64,000 nt of DNA from Pseudomonadales bacterium. GTDB lineage: Bacteria; Pseudomonadota; Gammaproteobacteria; Pseudomonadales; Halieaceae. The stretch lies in assembly GCA_024234855.1 (NCBI GenBank), contig JACKNN010000005.1:248001-312000 (forward strand). Reading direction: 5' to 3'. Below the pieces are notes generated by a model. It was not told where the DNA came from. It did not search any database and saw only the letters and a program-made list of their open reading frames with translations. Made by a program: the position numbers and the translations under genes. Positions 8,580 through 17,068 of the stretch are shown piece after piece (position 1 is the first letter of the stretch; each line of letters opens with the position of its first letter).

Positions 8580-9286
8580 GGGTTCTTGCCCTGCTCCGCC
8601 AGCTTCTTCCAGTTGATTTCATCGCGCACATACAAGGGCTGCACCTGCTGCGGCTGTTGCACCTCGTCCCGTGCGAGGCGCGCCAGCGCCAGCGGCACCA
8701 GGTCTCGGGCCGAGGGCAACAGCTCGGGGGCCACCGACGCCAGCCGCGCCCGCACCCCCGCGGGCAAGTCTTCCTGCAGGCGACAACCGCTGCCCACCGC
8801 ATGCAGCGCGCCGAAGGAGGCGGCCACCTCGACAGCCGATGGCGCGCAGGCCGTGGGACCCTGGCGCATGACCGCCAGCCCCGCCTCGAATTGGCAGACA
8901 CCGTAATAGACTTCCCGGATGCGGGCATCCAGCATACTCAGGACGGCGGCCTCCGCCCCCACCTGCCCCAGACGTAGCGCGGTCTGGGCCTGCAGGGCTA
9001 GGGTGGATACCGGGATAGCCGGCAAATTGCTGGTGTAGGCCAGGCCCTGGACCGCGCTGGCGCTGATGCGCAAGCCGGTGAAGGAACCCGGGCCGCAGCT
9101 GTAGGCAATGGCTTCGATCCCGTGTTGGCGCAAGTTACCGTCCGGCAACAGCAACTCCAGCATCCCGAACAGTCGCTGGCTGTGCTGGCGCGGGATCACC
9201 TCGTGTATCTCGCGGTACTCACCGCGCAGGAACACCGCGACCGAGCAAGCCTCGGTAGCGGTGTCTATTGCCAAAATGCCTGTCAT
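8576..9286 (-). CDS. tsaB: tRNA threonylcarbamoyladenosine biosynthesis protein TsaB
   Basis: TsaB is the scaffold partner of TsaD in making t6A37 on ANN-decoding tRNAs. It has the actin/ASKHA fold without the metal site. The 236 residues begin MTGILAIDTATEACSVAV, with the phosphate-1-like IDTATEA motif, and contain the conserved SCGPGSFTGLRI segment (about 68-79). The C-terminal region is divergent, as is normal in this family. It is the first gene of the minus-strand run into uppP. A 211-base gap separates it from the divergent mobA gene. Confidence 0.93.
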   Translation of the reverse strand: MTGILAIDTATEACSVAVFLRGEYREIHEVIPRQHSQRLFGMLELLLPDGNLRQHGIEAIAYSCGPGSFTGLRISASAVQGLAYTSNLPAIPVSTLALQAQTALRLGQVGAEAAVLSMLDARIREVYYGVCQFEAGLAVMRQGPTACAPSAVEVAASFGALHAVGSGCRLQEDLPAGVRARLASVAPELLPSARDLVPLALARLARDEVQQPQQVQPLYVRDEINWKKLAEQGKNP

Positions 9287-9497
9287 CCGGATTCCTGGGT
9301 AGCGGCCCGGGCTTGCGCCTGGCGGCGCCGAAGCGTCCGGTTGGGCTTGTTAGCGAGCTGCAAACGTTGGATTATCCCACAGGCGACAACCGCAAGTGTA
9401 CCTTGTCGCTCAATTTGTACCATTCTGGTCGCCAGTGCCTTGCGGTATGGCAGACACTATCGACAACAGCATGGACCGATATTCCGGCGGTGAAACG

Positions 9498-10055
9498 ATG
9501 CAGGACACCACAGGATTGATCCTCGCCGGCGGCGCCGGCAGGCGCGTGGGTGGCCGGGACAAGGGCCTGCTCACCTGGCGGGGCGCACCCATGGCCGCAC
9601 AGGTGGCGCAGCGACTGCGACCACAAGTGGCACGCCTGTTGATCAGCTGCAATCGCAACACCGATTACTATGCCACCCTGGCGGATGCCACTGTGGCGGA
9701 CAGCCGCCGGGACTTCCAGGGGCCACTTGCCGGCATCGAGGCGGCAATGCCCCATCTCACCGGTAAGTTTCTTGTGGTTGTGCCATGCGACACCCCCCTG
9801 CTGCCGGCTGACCTGGCCGAGCGTCTGGTGGGGGTGCTGCGTGCCCGTCCGGGGACGGATATCAGTTACGTCCACGATGGCGAACGGGAACAATACCTGT
9901 GCGCGGCAATCCGCGTTCGCGTATTGCCCGACCTCGTGACGTACCTGGATGAGGGCCACCGTACTGTGCGTCACTGGTACGCCCGGCACCGCTGTGATGC
10001 TGTGGATTTCTCCACTCAGGGCGGCTGTTTCGCAAATCTAAATCGGCTGGATTAA
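9498..10055 (+). CDS. mobA: Molybdenum cofactor guanylyltransferase
   Basis: MobA transfers GMP from GTP to molybdopterin, forming the guanine dinucleotide cofactor used by DMSO-reductase-family enzymes. The 185 residues begin with the nucleotidyltransferase signature LILAGGAGRRVGGRDKG (about 7-23), followed by the PLAGIEAAM segment and the VPCDTPLLP metal/nucleotide motif. The frame is open upstream to 9396, but the ATG at 9498-9500 is preferred because GGCGGTG precedes it and the protein then starts directly before the GTP-binding loop. No molybdoenzyme lies in this window. Confidence 0.92.
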   Translation: MQDTTGLILAGGAGRRVGGRDKGLLTWRGAPMAAQVAQRLRPQVARLLISCNRNTDYYATLADATVADSRRDFQGPLAGIEAAMPHLTGKFLVVVPCDTPLLPADLAERLVGVLRARPGTDISYVHDGEREQYLCAAIRVRVLPDLVTYLDEGHRTVRHWYARHRCDAVDFSTQGGCFANLNRLD

Positions 10056-10060
10056 GGCGT

Positions 10061-10093
10061 AAAAAAACCCGCCGGGATTGCTCCGGGCGGGTT
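10061..10093 (-). terminator. Rho-independent terminator of the histone-like gene
   Basis: Read on the minus strand, AACCCGCC and GGCGGGTT form a GC-rich stem across a short loop, followed by seven T residues. The hairpin lies about 20 bases beyond the stop of the Lys/Ala-rich gene. The stop of mobA on the other strand is close by, so the hairpin separates two convergent genes. Confidence 0.8.
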
Positions 10094-10114
10094 GCGTGGT
10101 CGATTTGCCGGCGC

Positions 10115-10711
10115 TTACTTTTTGGCGCGGGCTTTTGCCCTCGGGGCGGCCTTCTTCCTGGCGGGTGCTTTTTTCCCGGGCGCCGCGGCCTTCTTCCTGG
10201 CGGCAGCGACCTTTGCCTTGACCTGGGCCGGGGCTTTTTCCAGTGCCTTCTTGCCAGTATCCAGTTTTTTCTTCAGTACCTTGCCCCGCTTGTTGGCCTT
10301 TTTCTCGGCGGCCTTCGCCTGCGCCCTCAATTTGCGTTCGGCATCGCGTACCTGCTTGGCCAGCTTTTTCTCAAGCGCATTGATTTTTTTGGTATCGGCC
10401 TTGATGCGGGCCTTCATCCACTTATCAGCCTGGGCAGCCAGGTGCTTGACCTTGTCGATTTCGGCCTTGGCAGCAAGCTCTGCCTTTTTCTCGAGCACCT
10501 TTTCCTGGGCCGCCACCTGCTTTGCCTTGAGCTTGGCGGAATCGACAAAATCGTCCCACTGATCGCGGGCGTCATTCAGCGCGTTACTGAAAAAATTGCC
10601 CTTTGCAGGCTTCGCCGCGGCTGCTTTTTTCCTGGCGGGTGATTTCTTTGCTGCCGCTTTTTTGGGAGCTGCCCGCTTTTTTGCCGGTGCCTTTTTCTTT
10701 GCTGTAGCCAT
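10115..10711 (-). CDS. Histone H1-like Lys/Ala/Pro-rich DNA-binding protein (AlgP-like)
   Basis: A 198-residue, very basic protein. The first 36 residues and the last 35 are PAKK/AARKK-type low-complexity arms like those of histone H1 and Pseudomonas AlgP. The middle (about 40-150) is a charged, probably coiled-coil segment rich in Lys, Ala and Glu, with the only aromatic cluster at NFFSNALNDARDQWDDF. The likely role is non-specific nucleoid binding or compaction; no enzymatic domain is visible. I chose the ATG at 10709-10711 (MATAKKK) because GGAGAG lies 8-10 bases before it; the frame stays open upstream without support. A strong terminator follows. The repetitive codons could cause length variation between strains. 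Confidence 0.8.
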   Translation of the reverse strand: MATAKKKAPAKKRAAPKKAAAKKSPARKKAAAAKPAKGNFFSNALNDARDQWDDFVDSAKLKAKQVAAQEKVLEKKAELAAKAEIDKVKHLAAQADKWMKARIKADTKKINALEKKLAKQVRDAERKLRAQAKAAEKKANKRGKVLKKKLDTGKKALEKAPAQVKAKVAAARKKAAAPGKKAPARKKAAPRAKARAKK

Positions 10712-11032
10712 GTCGTTTCTCTCCAGAGGTAATTGACATACAAACGCCAACGCAAAAATAACAACAAAAACAAAACGATACAACAGGCGCCCAGGGCGCT
10801 TGCCGACGAGATGCCGCTGTTTTCCACCGCAGCCACAGCAGCGCAACGCTCCCCAAAAACCGACTCATTGCGCAATAACCCCTGTAAATGCAGTGCTTTT
10901 TTCAAGGTCGCTAAAAAAAGTAGTACCGGCCACGTTGCCCGGGATCTTTTTGAACGCGCACAGGCAGGAAAAAACCAGCGAATTTTTGCGCAAAAAAAAG
11001 GGGCTTGCGCCCCCGTTATCATGCCGGAAACG
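10712..11032. other. Intergenic region upstream of the histone-like gene, downstream of adk
   Basis: This 321-base stretch is richer in A and T than its surroundings (several runs of A and CAAAAACAAAAC-type tracts near 10745-10790). It should hold the promoter of the histone-like gene on the minus strand. At its far end, 10991-11014, is the adk terminator. The open frames here are short and lack ribosome-binding sites, so I annotate no gene. Confidence 0.45.
10991..11014 (-). terminator. Rho-independent terminator downstream of adk
   Basis: On the minus strand GGGGC, a GCAA loop and GCCCC form a short strong stem followed by eight T residues, 19 bases beyond the adk stop codon. Confidence 0.8.
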
Positions 11033-11680
11033 TCAACTCTCCAGCGCGGCGAATACCTTTTCGCGGATATCCTCGACACTGCCTATACCCTCCACACGAT
11101 GGCAGGCGGGTGCGCGCGGGCCACTCATCGCCAGGTAAAACTCAACCAGTGGGCTCGTTTGGAGATGATAGATCTGCAGGCGCTTGCGCACGGTGTCTTC
11201 ATGGTCGTCATCGCGCAATACCAATGGCTCGCCGGTTTCATCGTCCAGCCCATCGCGCTTTGGCGGGTTGTGCTCGATGTGGTATACCCGACCTGAACCG
11301 GGATGAACACGACGACCGCTGAGGCGAGCGACGATGGCATCGTCCGGCACAGCGATTTCCACCACATGATCAAGGTCGACGCCTGCCTCCACCATGGCCT
11401 CGGCCTGGGGTATGGTGCGGGGAAAGCCGTCAAACAGGAAACCCCTGGCACAATCAGGCTCCTTGATACGCTCCTTTACCAGCCCGATGATGATATCGTC
11501 GGACACCAGCCCGCCCGCATCCATCACCGTTTTGGCCTGCCGGCCCAGTTCAGTTTGCGCCTTGACCGCCGCACGCAGCATATCGCCGGTGGAGATCTGG
11601 GGAATACCATATTTCTCGGTGATGAACTGGGCCTGGGTGCCCTTCCCGGCGCCGGGAGCGCCCAACAAAATTAATCGCAT
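11033..11680 (-). CDS. adk: Adenylate kinase
   Basis: Adenylate kinase interconverts ATP and AMP with two ADP in the cytosol. The 215 residues are the long-LID bacterial type. The P-loop GAPGAGKGT (7-15), the AMP-binding ISTGDMLRAAV (29-39) and GFLFDGFPRT (about 80-89), and the LID with SGRRVHPGSGRVYH (about 120-133) are present. The LID lacks the four-cysteine zinc site, as in most Gram-negative enzymes. The gene stands alone: mazG ends 155 bases upstream on the same strand and a terminator follows. Confidence 0.97.
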   Translation of the reverse strand: MRLILLGAPGAGKGTQAQFITEKYGIPQISTGDMLRAAVKAQTELGRQAKTVMDAGGLVSDDIIIGLVKERIKEPDCARGFLFDGFPRTIPQAEAMVEAGVDLDHVVEIAVPDDAIVARLSGRRVHPGSGRVYHIEHNPPKRDGLDDETGEPLVLRDDDHEDTVRKRLQIYHLQTSPLVEFYLAMSGPRAPACHRVEGIGSVEDIREKVFAALES

Positions 11681-11835
11681 CGATGATATTCCTCAATATT
11701 GTCGTCAAGAATTGTGTCTGCAGCACTCTGGTACCAGGACTGGCGTCTTGCAGGGAGGCGCCAGGGAGGAGCGCAACGCCAAATGGTAATTTGAAGGGCA
11801 GTAACCATACACAGCGGCAGGGCATTGCACAAGCC

Positions 11836-12657
11836 CTACCTTGGTCGCCTTTCAGCCCTCTTTGCCGCCTCCCACAGCGCGTCAAGTTGCGCCGCCGAGA
11901 GACTTTCGAGGGTGGTGCCGGCGGCTGTCGCCTGCCTCTCCATGGCCAGGAATCGCCGTTCGAACTTGCCGCTTGCACGCCGCAGGCTGGCCTCGGCATC
12001 GAGTCCCAGTCGGCGCGCCAGATTGACGCAGCTGAACAGGATGTCGCCCATTTCCTCGTCTATTTCAGGTTCGCTGCCAGCCGCCAGGGCCTCGCGCATT
12101 TCCGCGATTTCCTCTTCCAGTTTGGCCAGCACGGCGGCCGCATCAGGCCAGTCGAAATTGACACCGGATGCGCGCTTTTGCAGTTTCTGTGCCCGCGGTA
12201 GCGCGGGCAGGGCCAGCGGCACATCGGCCAGGATGCCCCCCTGGGATTTCGCACTGCGCTCCTCGCGCTTGATGGCCTCCCAGGAGGCCTTGACCGACTC
12301 GACGCTCACGCTGTCGGTCACCACTCCCTCAATTTCACCGCCGCCAAAGACGTGGGGATGGCGCCGGACCAGTTTGGCAACCAGGGTGTCTACAATGGTT
12401 GCAAATGAAAACAGGCCCCGCTCGCTGCCAAGGCGGGCATAAAATACGACCTGGAACAGTACATCACCCAGTTCCTCTGCCACATGCGGGAAGTCCTCAT
12501 TCTCGATAGCCTGGGCGAGTTCGTAACATTCTTCCAGAGTTGACGGCACTATGCTGCGAAAATCCTGGCGGATATCCCAGGGGCAGCCTGTGTCGGGGTC
12601 GCGCAGCCTGTCCATTACCCGCAACAGGTCCGCCAACCGGTATGGTGTGTGGTTCAT
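11836..12657 (-). CDS. mazG: Nucleoside triphosphate pyrophosphohydrolase MazG
   Basis: MazG hydrolyses (d)NTPs to the monophosphate and pyrophosphate, and in E. coli it is linked to lowering ppGpp. The 273-residue protein is the two-domain form. The N-terminal MazG domain has CPWDIRQ (about 25-31) and the metal-binding EECYEL (43-48) and EELGDVLFQVV (61-71). A second copy in the C-terminal half has EEEIAEM and EEMGDILFSCVN. It starts 6 bases after the relA stop on the same strand; E. coli has relA-mazEF-mazG, so here the two are joined without the toxin-antitoxin genes. Confidence 0.95.
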   Translation of the reverse strand: MNHTPYRLADLLRVMDRLRDPDTGCPWDIRQDFRSIVPSTLEECYELAQAIENEDFPHVAEELGDVLFQVVFYARLGSERGLFSFATIVDTLVAKLVRRHPHVFGGGEIEGVVTDSVSVESVKASWEAIKREERSAKSQGGILADVPLALPALPRAQKLQKRASGVNFDWPDAAAVLAKLEEEIAEMREALAAGSEPEIDEEMGDILFSCVNLARRLGLDAEASLRRASGKFERRFLAMERQATAAGTTLESLSAAQLDALWEAAKRAERRPR

Positions 12658-12663
12658 TTGGCC

Positions 12664-14889
12664 CTACTCCGACACCCGCATCGCGGAAATCACATTTTTC
12701 AGCCGGTTGATCCGTTCCAGCAACTTCGACAGGGAACCGAGATTCGGTACCGCCACCCGCAGGTGCATGGTCGCCGTATTGCGCTTTTTATTCGTCTGGG
12801 TATTGATTGACAGCACATTGATGCGCGCATTGGCGAACAGGCTGGTGATATCGCGCAGCAGGCCCTGCCTGTCGTAGGCCTCGATCGCCACATCCACTTC
12901 GTAGTTGTCCCTCGGGGACAGCCCCCACTCCACGTCGATCACCCGCTCGGGCACGGTTTCCAGCAACTTCACGAGGCGGCCGCAGTCGGCGCGGTGAATA
13001 CTGACACCCCGCCCCCGGGTGATGAACCCGGTGATCGCATCCCCCGGCAGTGGCTTGCAGCAGCCGGCGATATGGGTCAGCAGGTTGCCCACTCCGCGCA
13101 CCTGCACCTGGCCGCGGTACAGCCCGCTGCCCGGCCGGGCCAGCTTGAGTTGCGGGCCGCGATTTTCCACCAGCCCCTGGGCGGCATTCATCACCTGGGT
13201 CGATGACAGCTCACCCGAACCCACCGCAGCGTACATATCCTCCACGCTGGCCTGCTGCACTTTACGGGCAATCCGCTGGTAGTCGACGCTGGTGAGGGCC
13301 AGGCGCTTGAATTCACGTTCCAGCAGGTGGCGCCCGGCATCGATATTGTCCTCCCGGGTCTGGGCCCTGAACCAGTGCTGCACCTTGGCCCGGGCGCGGG
13401 AAGTCTTCAGGTATCCCAGCCCGGGCTGCAACCAGTCGCGCTTGGGCACACCGTCCTTGCTGGTCAGGATTTCCACCCGTTCCCCGGTCGCCAGGGTATA
13501 GGTCAGGGGCACGATGGACCCGTTCACCTTGGCGCCACGGCAGCGATGCCCCACTTCGGTGTGCACGTGGTAGGCAAAGTCCAGCGGGGTGGCGCCGTGG
13601 GCGAGGTTCACCACGTCGCCCTGTGGGGTGAACACGTACACCCGGTCCTGGGCCATCTGGAAACTGAACTGCTCGGCGACGTCCCCGGTATCGCCGGTCT
13701 CCTCGTGCCAGTCCAGCACCTGCCGCAACCAGGCGATTTTTTCCTCGTAAGTGCTGGCCGGACGATTGCTCGCCTCGGTGCCCTTGTAACGCCAGTGGGC
13801 GCAGACCCCCAACTCCGCCTCCTCGTGCATCTGGCGGGTGCGGATCTGTACTTCCAGCACCTTGCCCTCGGGGCCCACCACGGCCGTGTGCAGGGAGCGG
13901 TAACCGTTCTCCTTGGGATTGGCGATATAGTCGTCAAACTCATTCGGGATGTTGTGCCACAGCCCGTGCACCAGGCCCAGGGTGGCGTAGCAGTCGGCAA
14001 TAGTCGGCACCAGGATGCGTATGGCGCGGATATCGTAGACCTGGGAAAAGCCAATACCCTTGCGCTGCATCTTCCGCCAGATGCTGTAGATGTGCTTGGC
14101 CCTGCCATCTATCTCCACCGCCAGCCCGGCGTGGCGCAGCACCGCGGTCAGTTCATCCTTGACCCGGGTGATAAACTGGTCGCGTTCCACTCGTTTACCA
14201 TCGAGCAGTCGGGCGATCTTGCGGTAGGCGTCACCGTAGATGTAACGAAAAGACAGATCTTCCAGCTCCCACTTGAGATGGCCGATACCCAGGCGATGGG
14301 CCAGTGGTGCGTAAACGTCAAATACCTCACGGGCGACCGGCAGGCGGCGCTGTTCGTCGTTCTTGACGGCGCGTATGGCGCAGGTGCGCTCCGCCAGCTT
14401 GATCAGTGCGACCCGCACATCGTCCACCAGCGCCACCAGCATTTTGCGGATATTGTCCTTCTGGTCCTGCGCCTGGCCCAGCACTGGCCGGTCGTCACCG
14501 ACGCGCAGTTCGCCGATTGCCGCCATCCGGGCAACACCGTCGATCAGGCGGTCCACCGCGGAGCCGAAAACCTCGGACACCCGCGCCGGCGCCAGCCGCT
14601 GCTCCCGCACCGCGCGATAGAGAATCCCCGCCAGCAGGCAGTCCGAGCCCACCTGCAGCTCAGCCAGGATCAGGGCTATATCGAGGCCCGCCAGAAAGCA
14701 GTTTGCTTCCACCGCCCAGTCGCCGCTGTCCACGCCGCGCGCGACGAGTGCGTCCTGGGCCATGTGACAGGCCTGCAGCAATCGGCTGGTTTCAATCTCG
14801 CTGTAATTGCCGGGCAGCCTGGCCAGCCACTGTTCGAGGTCGATTTCGCCGGCGGGGCCAAGCTGGAATTGATCGCGTACCTGGACCAC
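12664..14889 (-). CDS. relA: (p)ppGpp synthetase RelA (hydrolase-dead N-terminal domain)
   Basis: RelA is the ribosome-associated alarmone synthetase that responds to uncharged tRNA. The 741-residue protein has, in order, a pseudo-HD domain (about 50-200), the synthetase domain (about 240-370), a TGS domain (about 410-470) and C-terminal zinc-finger and ACT domains (about 570-741, ending with ASINTQTNKKRNTAT-like text). The HD dyad of bifunctional SpoT/Rel enzymes is lost: the corresponding segment reads LLAGILYRAVREQ. The synthetase carries EFDDYIANPKENG, the EXDD form typical of RelA. The start is GTG at 14887-14889, giving MVQVRDQF, which aligns with the E. coli start. mazG follows 6 bases downstream. 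Confidence 0.95.
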   Translation of the reverse strand: MVQVRDQFQLGPAGEIDLEQWLARLPGNYSEIETSRLLQACHMAQDALVARGVDSGDWAVEANCFLAGLDIALILAELQVGSDCLLAGILYRAVREQRLAPARVSEVFGSAVDRLIDGVARMAAIGELRVGDDRPVLGQAQDQKDNIRKMLVALVDDVRVALIKLAERTCAIRAVKNDEQRRLPVAREVFDVYAPLAHRLGIGHLKWELEDLSFRYIYGDAYRKIARLLDGKRVERDQFITRVKDELTAVLRHAGLAVEIDGRAKHIYSIWRKMQRKGIGFSQVYDIRAIRILVPTIADCYATLGLVHGLWHNIPNEFDDYIANPKENGYRSLHTAVVGPEGKVLEVQIRTRQMHEEAELGVCAHWRYKGTEASNRPASTYEEKIAWLRQVLDWHEETGDTGDVAEQFSFQMAQDRVYVFTPQGDVVNLAHGATPLDFAYHVHTEVGHRCRGAKVNGSIVPLTYTLATGERVEILTSKDGVPKRDWLQPGLGYLKTSRARAKVQHWFRAQTREDNIDAGRHLLEREFKRLALTSVDYQRIARKVQQASVEDMYAAVGSGELSSTQVMNAAQGLVENRGPQLKLARPGSGLYRGQVQVRGVGNLLTHIAGCCKPLPGDAITGFITRGRGVSIHRADCGRLVKLLETVPERVIDVEWGLSPRDNYEVDVAIEAYDRQGLLRDITSLFANARINVLSINTQTNKKRNTATMHLRVAVPNLGSLSKLLERINRLKNVISAMRVSE

Positions 14890-14901
14890 GAGGCTACACC
14901 G

Positions 14902-15798
14902 TCATTGCCCGGTGAACACACCGGTGGACAGGTAGCGGTCGCCGCGGTCACAGATAATCGCCACAATCACGGCATTTTCCAGCTCGCGGGAGAGCTGCAG
15001 CGCGGCGGCGATCGCACCGCCGGAGGAAACTCCGCAAAAAATACCCTCGGTGCGCGCCAGTTCGCGCATGGTGTGCTCCGATTCTGCCTGGGAAATATCG
15101 ATTACCCGGTCCACCCGGGCCGCATCAAAAATGGCGGGGAGGTAGGCCTGGGACCAGCGCCGGATGCCGGGAATACTGGAGCCCTCGCGGGGCTGCAGGC
15201 CGATGACCTGGATATCCGGGTTCTGCTGCTTGAGGTAGGCGGAACAGCCCATGATGGTGCCGGTGGTACCCATGGAACTGACAAAATGTGTGATCGAGCC
15301 GCCGGTCTGCTGCCAGATCTCCGGCCCGGTACCGGTCAGGTGGGCGCGGGGATTGTCGGGGTTGGCAAACTGGTCCAGCACCCGGCCCTCGCCCCGCGCC
15401 TGCATCGTCAGCGCCAGATCGCGTGCGCCCTCCATGCCCTGCTGCTGGTCGACCTCCAGCAACCTGGCGCCGTAGGCGGACATCGCCAGCTTGCGCTCGT
15501 CACTCATATGCGAGGGCATGATCAGAATGAGGCGGTAGCCGCGGATCGCAGCGGCCATCGCCAGGGCGATACCGGTATTGCCGCTGGTGGCTTCGATGAG
15601 GGTATCCCCGGGCCTGATTTCCCCGCGCGCTTCCGCCTGGGCAATCATGCTCAGGGCGGGCCGGTCCTTGACGGAGCCCGCCGGATTATTGCCCTCCAGC
15701 TTGGCGAGCACCAGGTTGCTGGTAGCCCCCGGCAGGCGCTGCAGGCGCACCAGCGGCGTATTGCCGATGCAGGATTCAATGGTCGGGTACTGGGGCAT
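14902..15798 (-). CDS. cysM: Cysteine synthase B (O-acetylserine sulfhydrylase)
   Basis: CysM is a PLP enzyme that makes L-cysteine from O-acetyl-L-serine and sulfide or thiosulfate. The 298 residues contain the PLP lysine in NPAGSVKDRPA (about 37-47), the ATSGNTGIA phosphate loop (about 69-77), the MGTTGTIMG loop and the VSSGGA motif near the C-terminus. Residues around the active site follow the CysM pattern. Start: the ATG at 15796-15798 (MPQYPTIESC) is preferred over an upstream in-frame codon because family members begin there. It lies 12 bases upstream of the relA start on the same strand, so cysM-relA-mazG may be one transcript. Confidence 0.94.
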   Translation of the reverse strand: MPQYPTIESCIGNTPLVRLQRLPGATSNLVLAKLEGNNPAGSVKDRPALSMIAQAEARGEIRPGDTLIEATSGNTGIALAMAAAIRGYRLILIMPSHMSDERKLAMSAYGARLLEVDQQQGMEGARDLALTMQARGEGRVLDQFANPDNPRAHLTGTGPEIWQQTGGSITHFVSSMGTTGTIMGCSAYLKQQNPDIQVIGLQPREGSSIPGIRRWSQAYLPAIFDAARVDRVIDISQAESEHTMRELARTEGIFCGVSSGGAIAAALQLSRELENAVIVAIICDRGDRYLSTGVFTGQ

Positions 15799-15879
15799 CG
15801 CTGGCCTACCGCGCGTGGGGGACACGAGTATAACGAACTTGCCCTGCCCCCGGGAGGCCGCAGACCGACACCGCCATGC

Positions 15880-16254
15880 CTACCTCGCCAATACCGCGAA
15901 GGCGACCACGTAATCCAGCTCGTCCGCCAGGCTGAGCTCAACCCGGCCGCCGCCGCGCCGGGTGGCCACCGCCAGGGCACCGCCGCTGAGCGTCACCAGC
16001 GGCGCGCCGTTGGCGTCGTGGCCAATCGCAATATCCTGCCAACTGACGCCCCGCCCGATACCGGTCCCCAGAGCCTTGGCGATGGCTTCCTTGGCGGCAA
16101 AGCGCTTGGCCAGCAGGCGCTGGGGCTGGGGGCTGGCACTATACTCCTCCCGCTCCGCGGGTGTCAGGATGCGGGCGACGAAGCGCTCCCCCAGGCGGCC
16201 CACCACGTCATCTATCCGCGCTATCCTGAGTATGTCCGTACCTATCGCGATCAT
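15880..16254 (-). CDS. acpS: Holo-[acyl-carrier-protein] synthase
   Basis: AcpS transfers the 4'-phosphopantetheine arm of CoA to apo-ACP for fatty-acid synthesis. The 124-residue protein has the metal-binding GTDILRI (5-11) and the FAAKEAIAKALG segment (about 52-63), and normal length. Its ATG overlaps the recO stop by 4 bases (ATGA). In many proteobacteria pdxJ lies between recO and acpS; here it is absent. Confidence 0.94.
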   Translation of the reverse strand: MIAIGTDILRIARIDDVVGRLGERFVARILTPAEREEYSASPQPQRLLAKRFAAKEAIAKALGTGIGRGVSWQDIAIGHDANGAPLVTLSGGALAVATRRGGGRVELSLADELDYVVAFAVLAR

Positions 16255-17003
16255 TGTCCCTCCGCTGCCGGACCGTCACCGGGGCGCGCCGCGCCGGCGT
16301 GTACCCTGAACAGCTCCCGGCTGCGCAGGGGCGCATCGCCCAGGTGCTGCGCCAGCACCAGCCGCAGCAGCCGCTTTGCCGTCGCACGCGCGGCGCCGCT
16401 GAAATCATTGCCTGCGATGGCGAGCAGGTCCGCACCCTTGAACGCCGGCTGGGCCGCGTCGGTTACCGGCCCCCTGGCCACCAGGCCGTATTCGGGGTGA
16501 TAGTGATACCAGGCACCGGGCTGCACGGCCTCACCGCTGCAACCATCGAGATCCAGGTCGAAACCGTAACCCAGCTCGGTGAGCAGGGTAAACTCAAAAC
16601 GCCGCAGGATATCATCGATGGCATCGTCGCGGGCCAGCGCGTCCAGGGTGGCGGCATAGGCGGCAAATAACCGCGGGTGGGGATCGTAGCGATGCAGCAG
16701 GCGCACCAGCAACTCGTTCAGGTACAACCCACTGAACATCCGCTGCGCGCGCAACAGCAGCGGCCGGCCGGCGGCCTCGGTTGCGGCCAGGTTCTTCAGC
16801 TCAGTGCGACCGCTGAAGGACAACAGCAGGGGGGTAAACGGTTGCAACAGCGCACCGGCGCTGCCGCCGCGGCTTCTGCGCCGCGCGCCGCGCGCCACCA
16901 GGCTGATACGGCCCTGCTCGGCCGTCAATACTTCCAGCAGCAGACTGCTGTCCCGATAGGGACGGCTGTGCAGGATGTAGGCGGGTTGCAGGTTGACTCG
17001 CAT
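16251..17003 (-). CDS. recO: DNA repair protein RecO
   Basis: RecO anneals DNA and, with RecR, loads RecA onto SSB-coated gaps. The 250 residues contain the N-terminal OB-fold (about 1-85, beginning MRVNLQPAYILHSRPYRD), the LYLNELLVRLL helical segment and the RRFEFTLLTELGYG block characteristic of the family. The gene lies 65 bases downstream of era and is translationally coupled to acpS. The C-terminus is rich in Ala and Gly and weakly conserved. Confidence 0.93.
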   Translation of the reverse strand: MRVNLQPAYILHSRPYRDSSLLLEVLTAEQGRISLVARGARRRSRGGSAGALLQPFTPLLLSFSGRTELKNLAATEAAGRPLLLRAQRMFSGLYLNELLVRLLHRYDPHPRLFAAYAATLDALARDDAIDDILRRFEFTLLTELGYGFDLDLDGCSGEAVQPGAWYHYHPEYGLVARGPVTDAAQPAFKGADLLAIAGNDFSGAARATAKRLLRLVLAQHLGDAPLRSRELFRVHAGAARPGDGPAAEGQ

Positions 17004-17068
17004 GCCACTACGCCGGGCGGATCATCATCGCCACAATCATGGCGTGGGCGGGCCTGTGAGCGAGGCGG

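Noticed and set aside
13327..16500. A plus-strand open frame of more than 1000 codons over relA, cysM and acpS.
   Set aside because: It is antisense to three well-supported genes in a high-GC region where stop codons are rare. Its text is Gln/His/Gly-rich with no recognisable domain and no ribosome-binding site.
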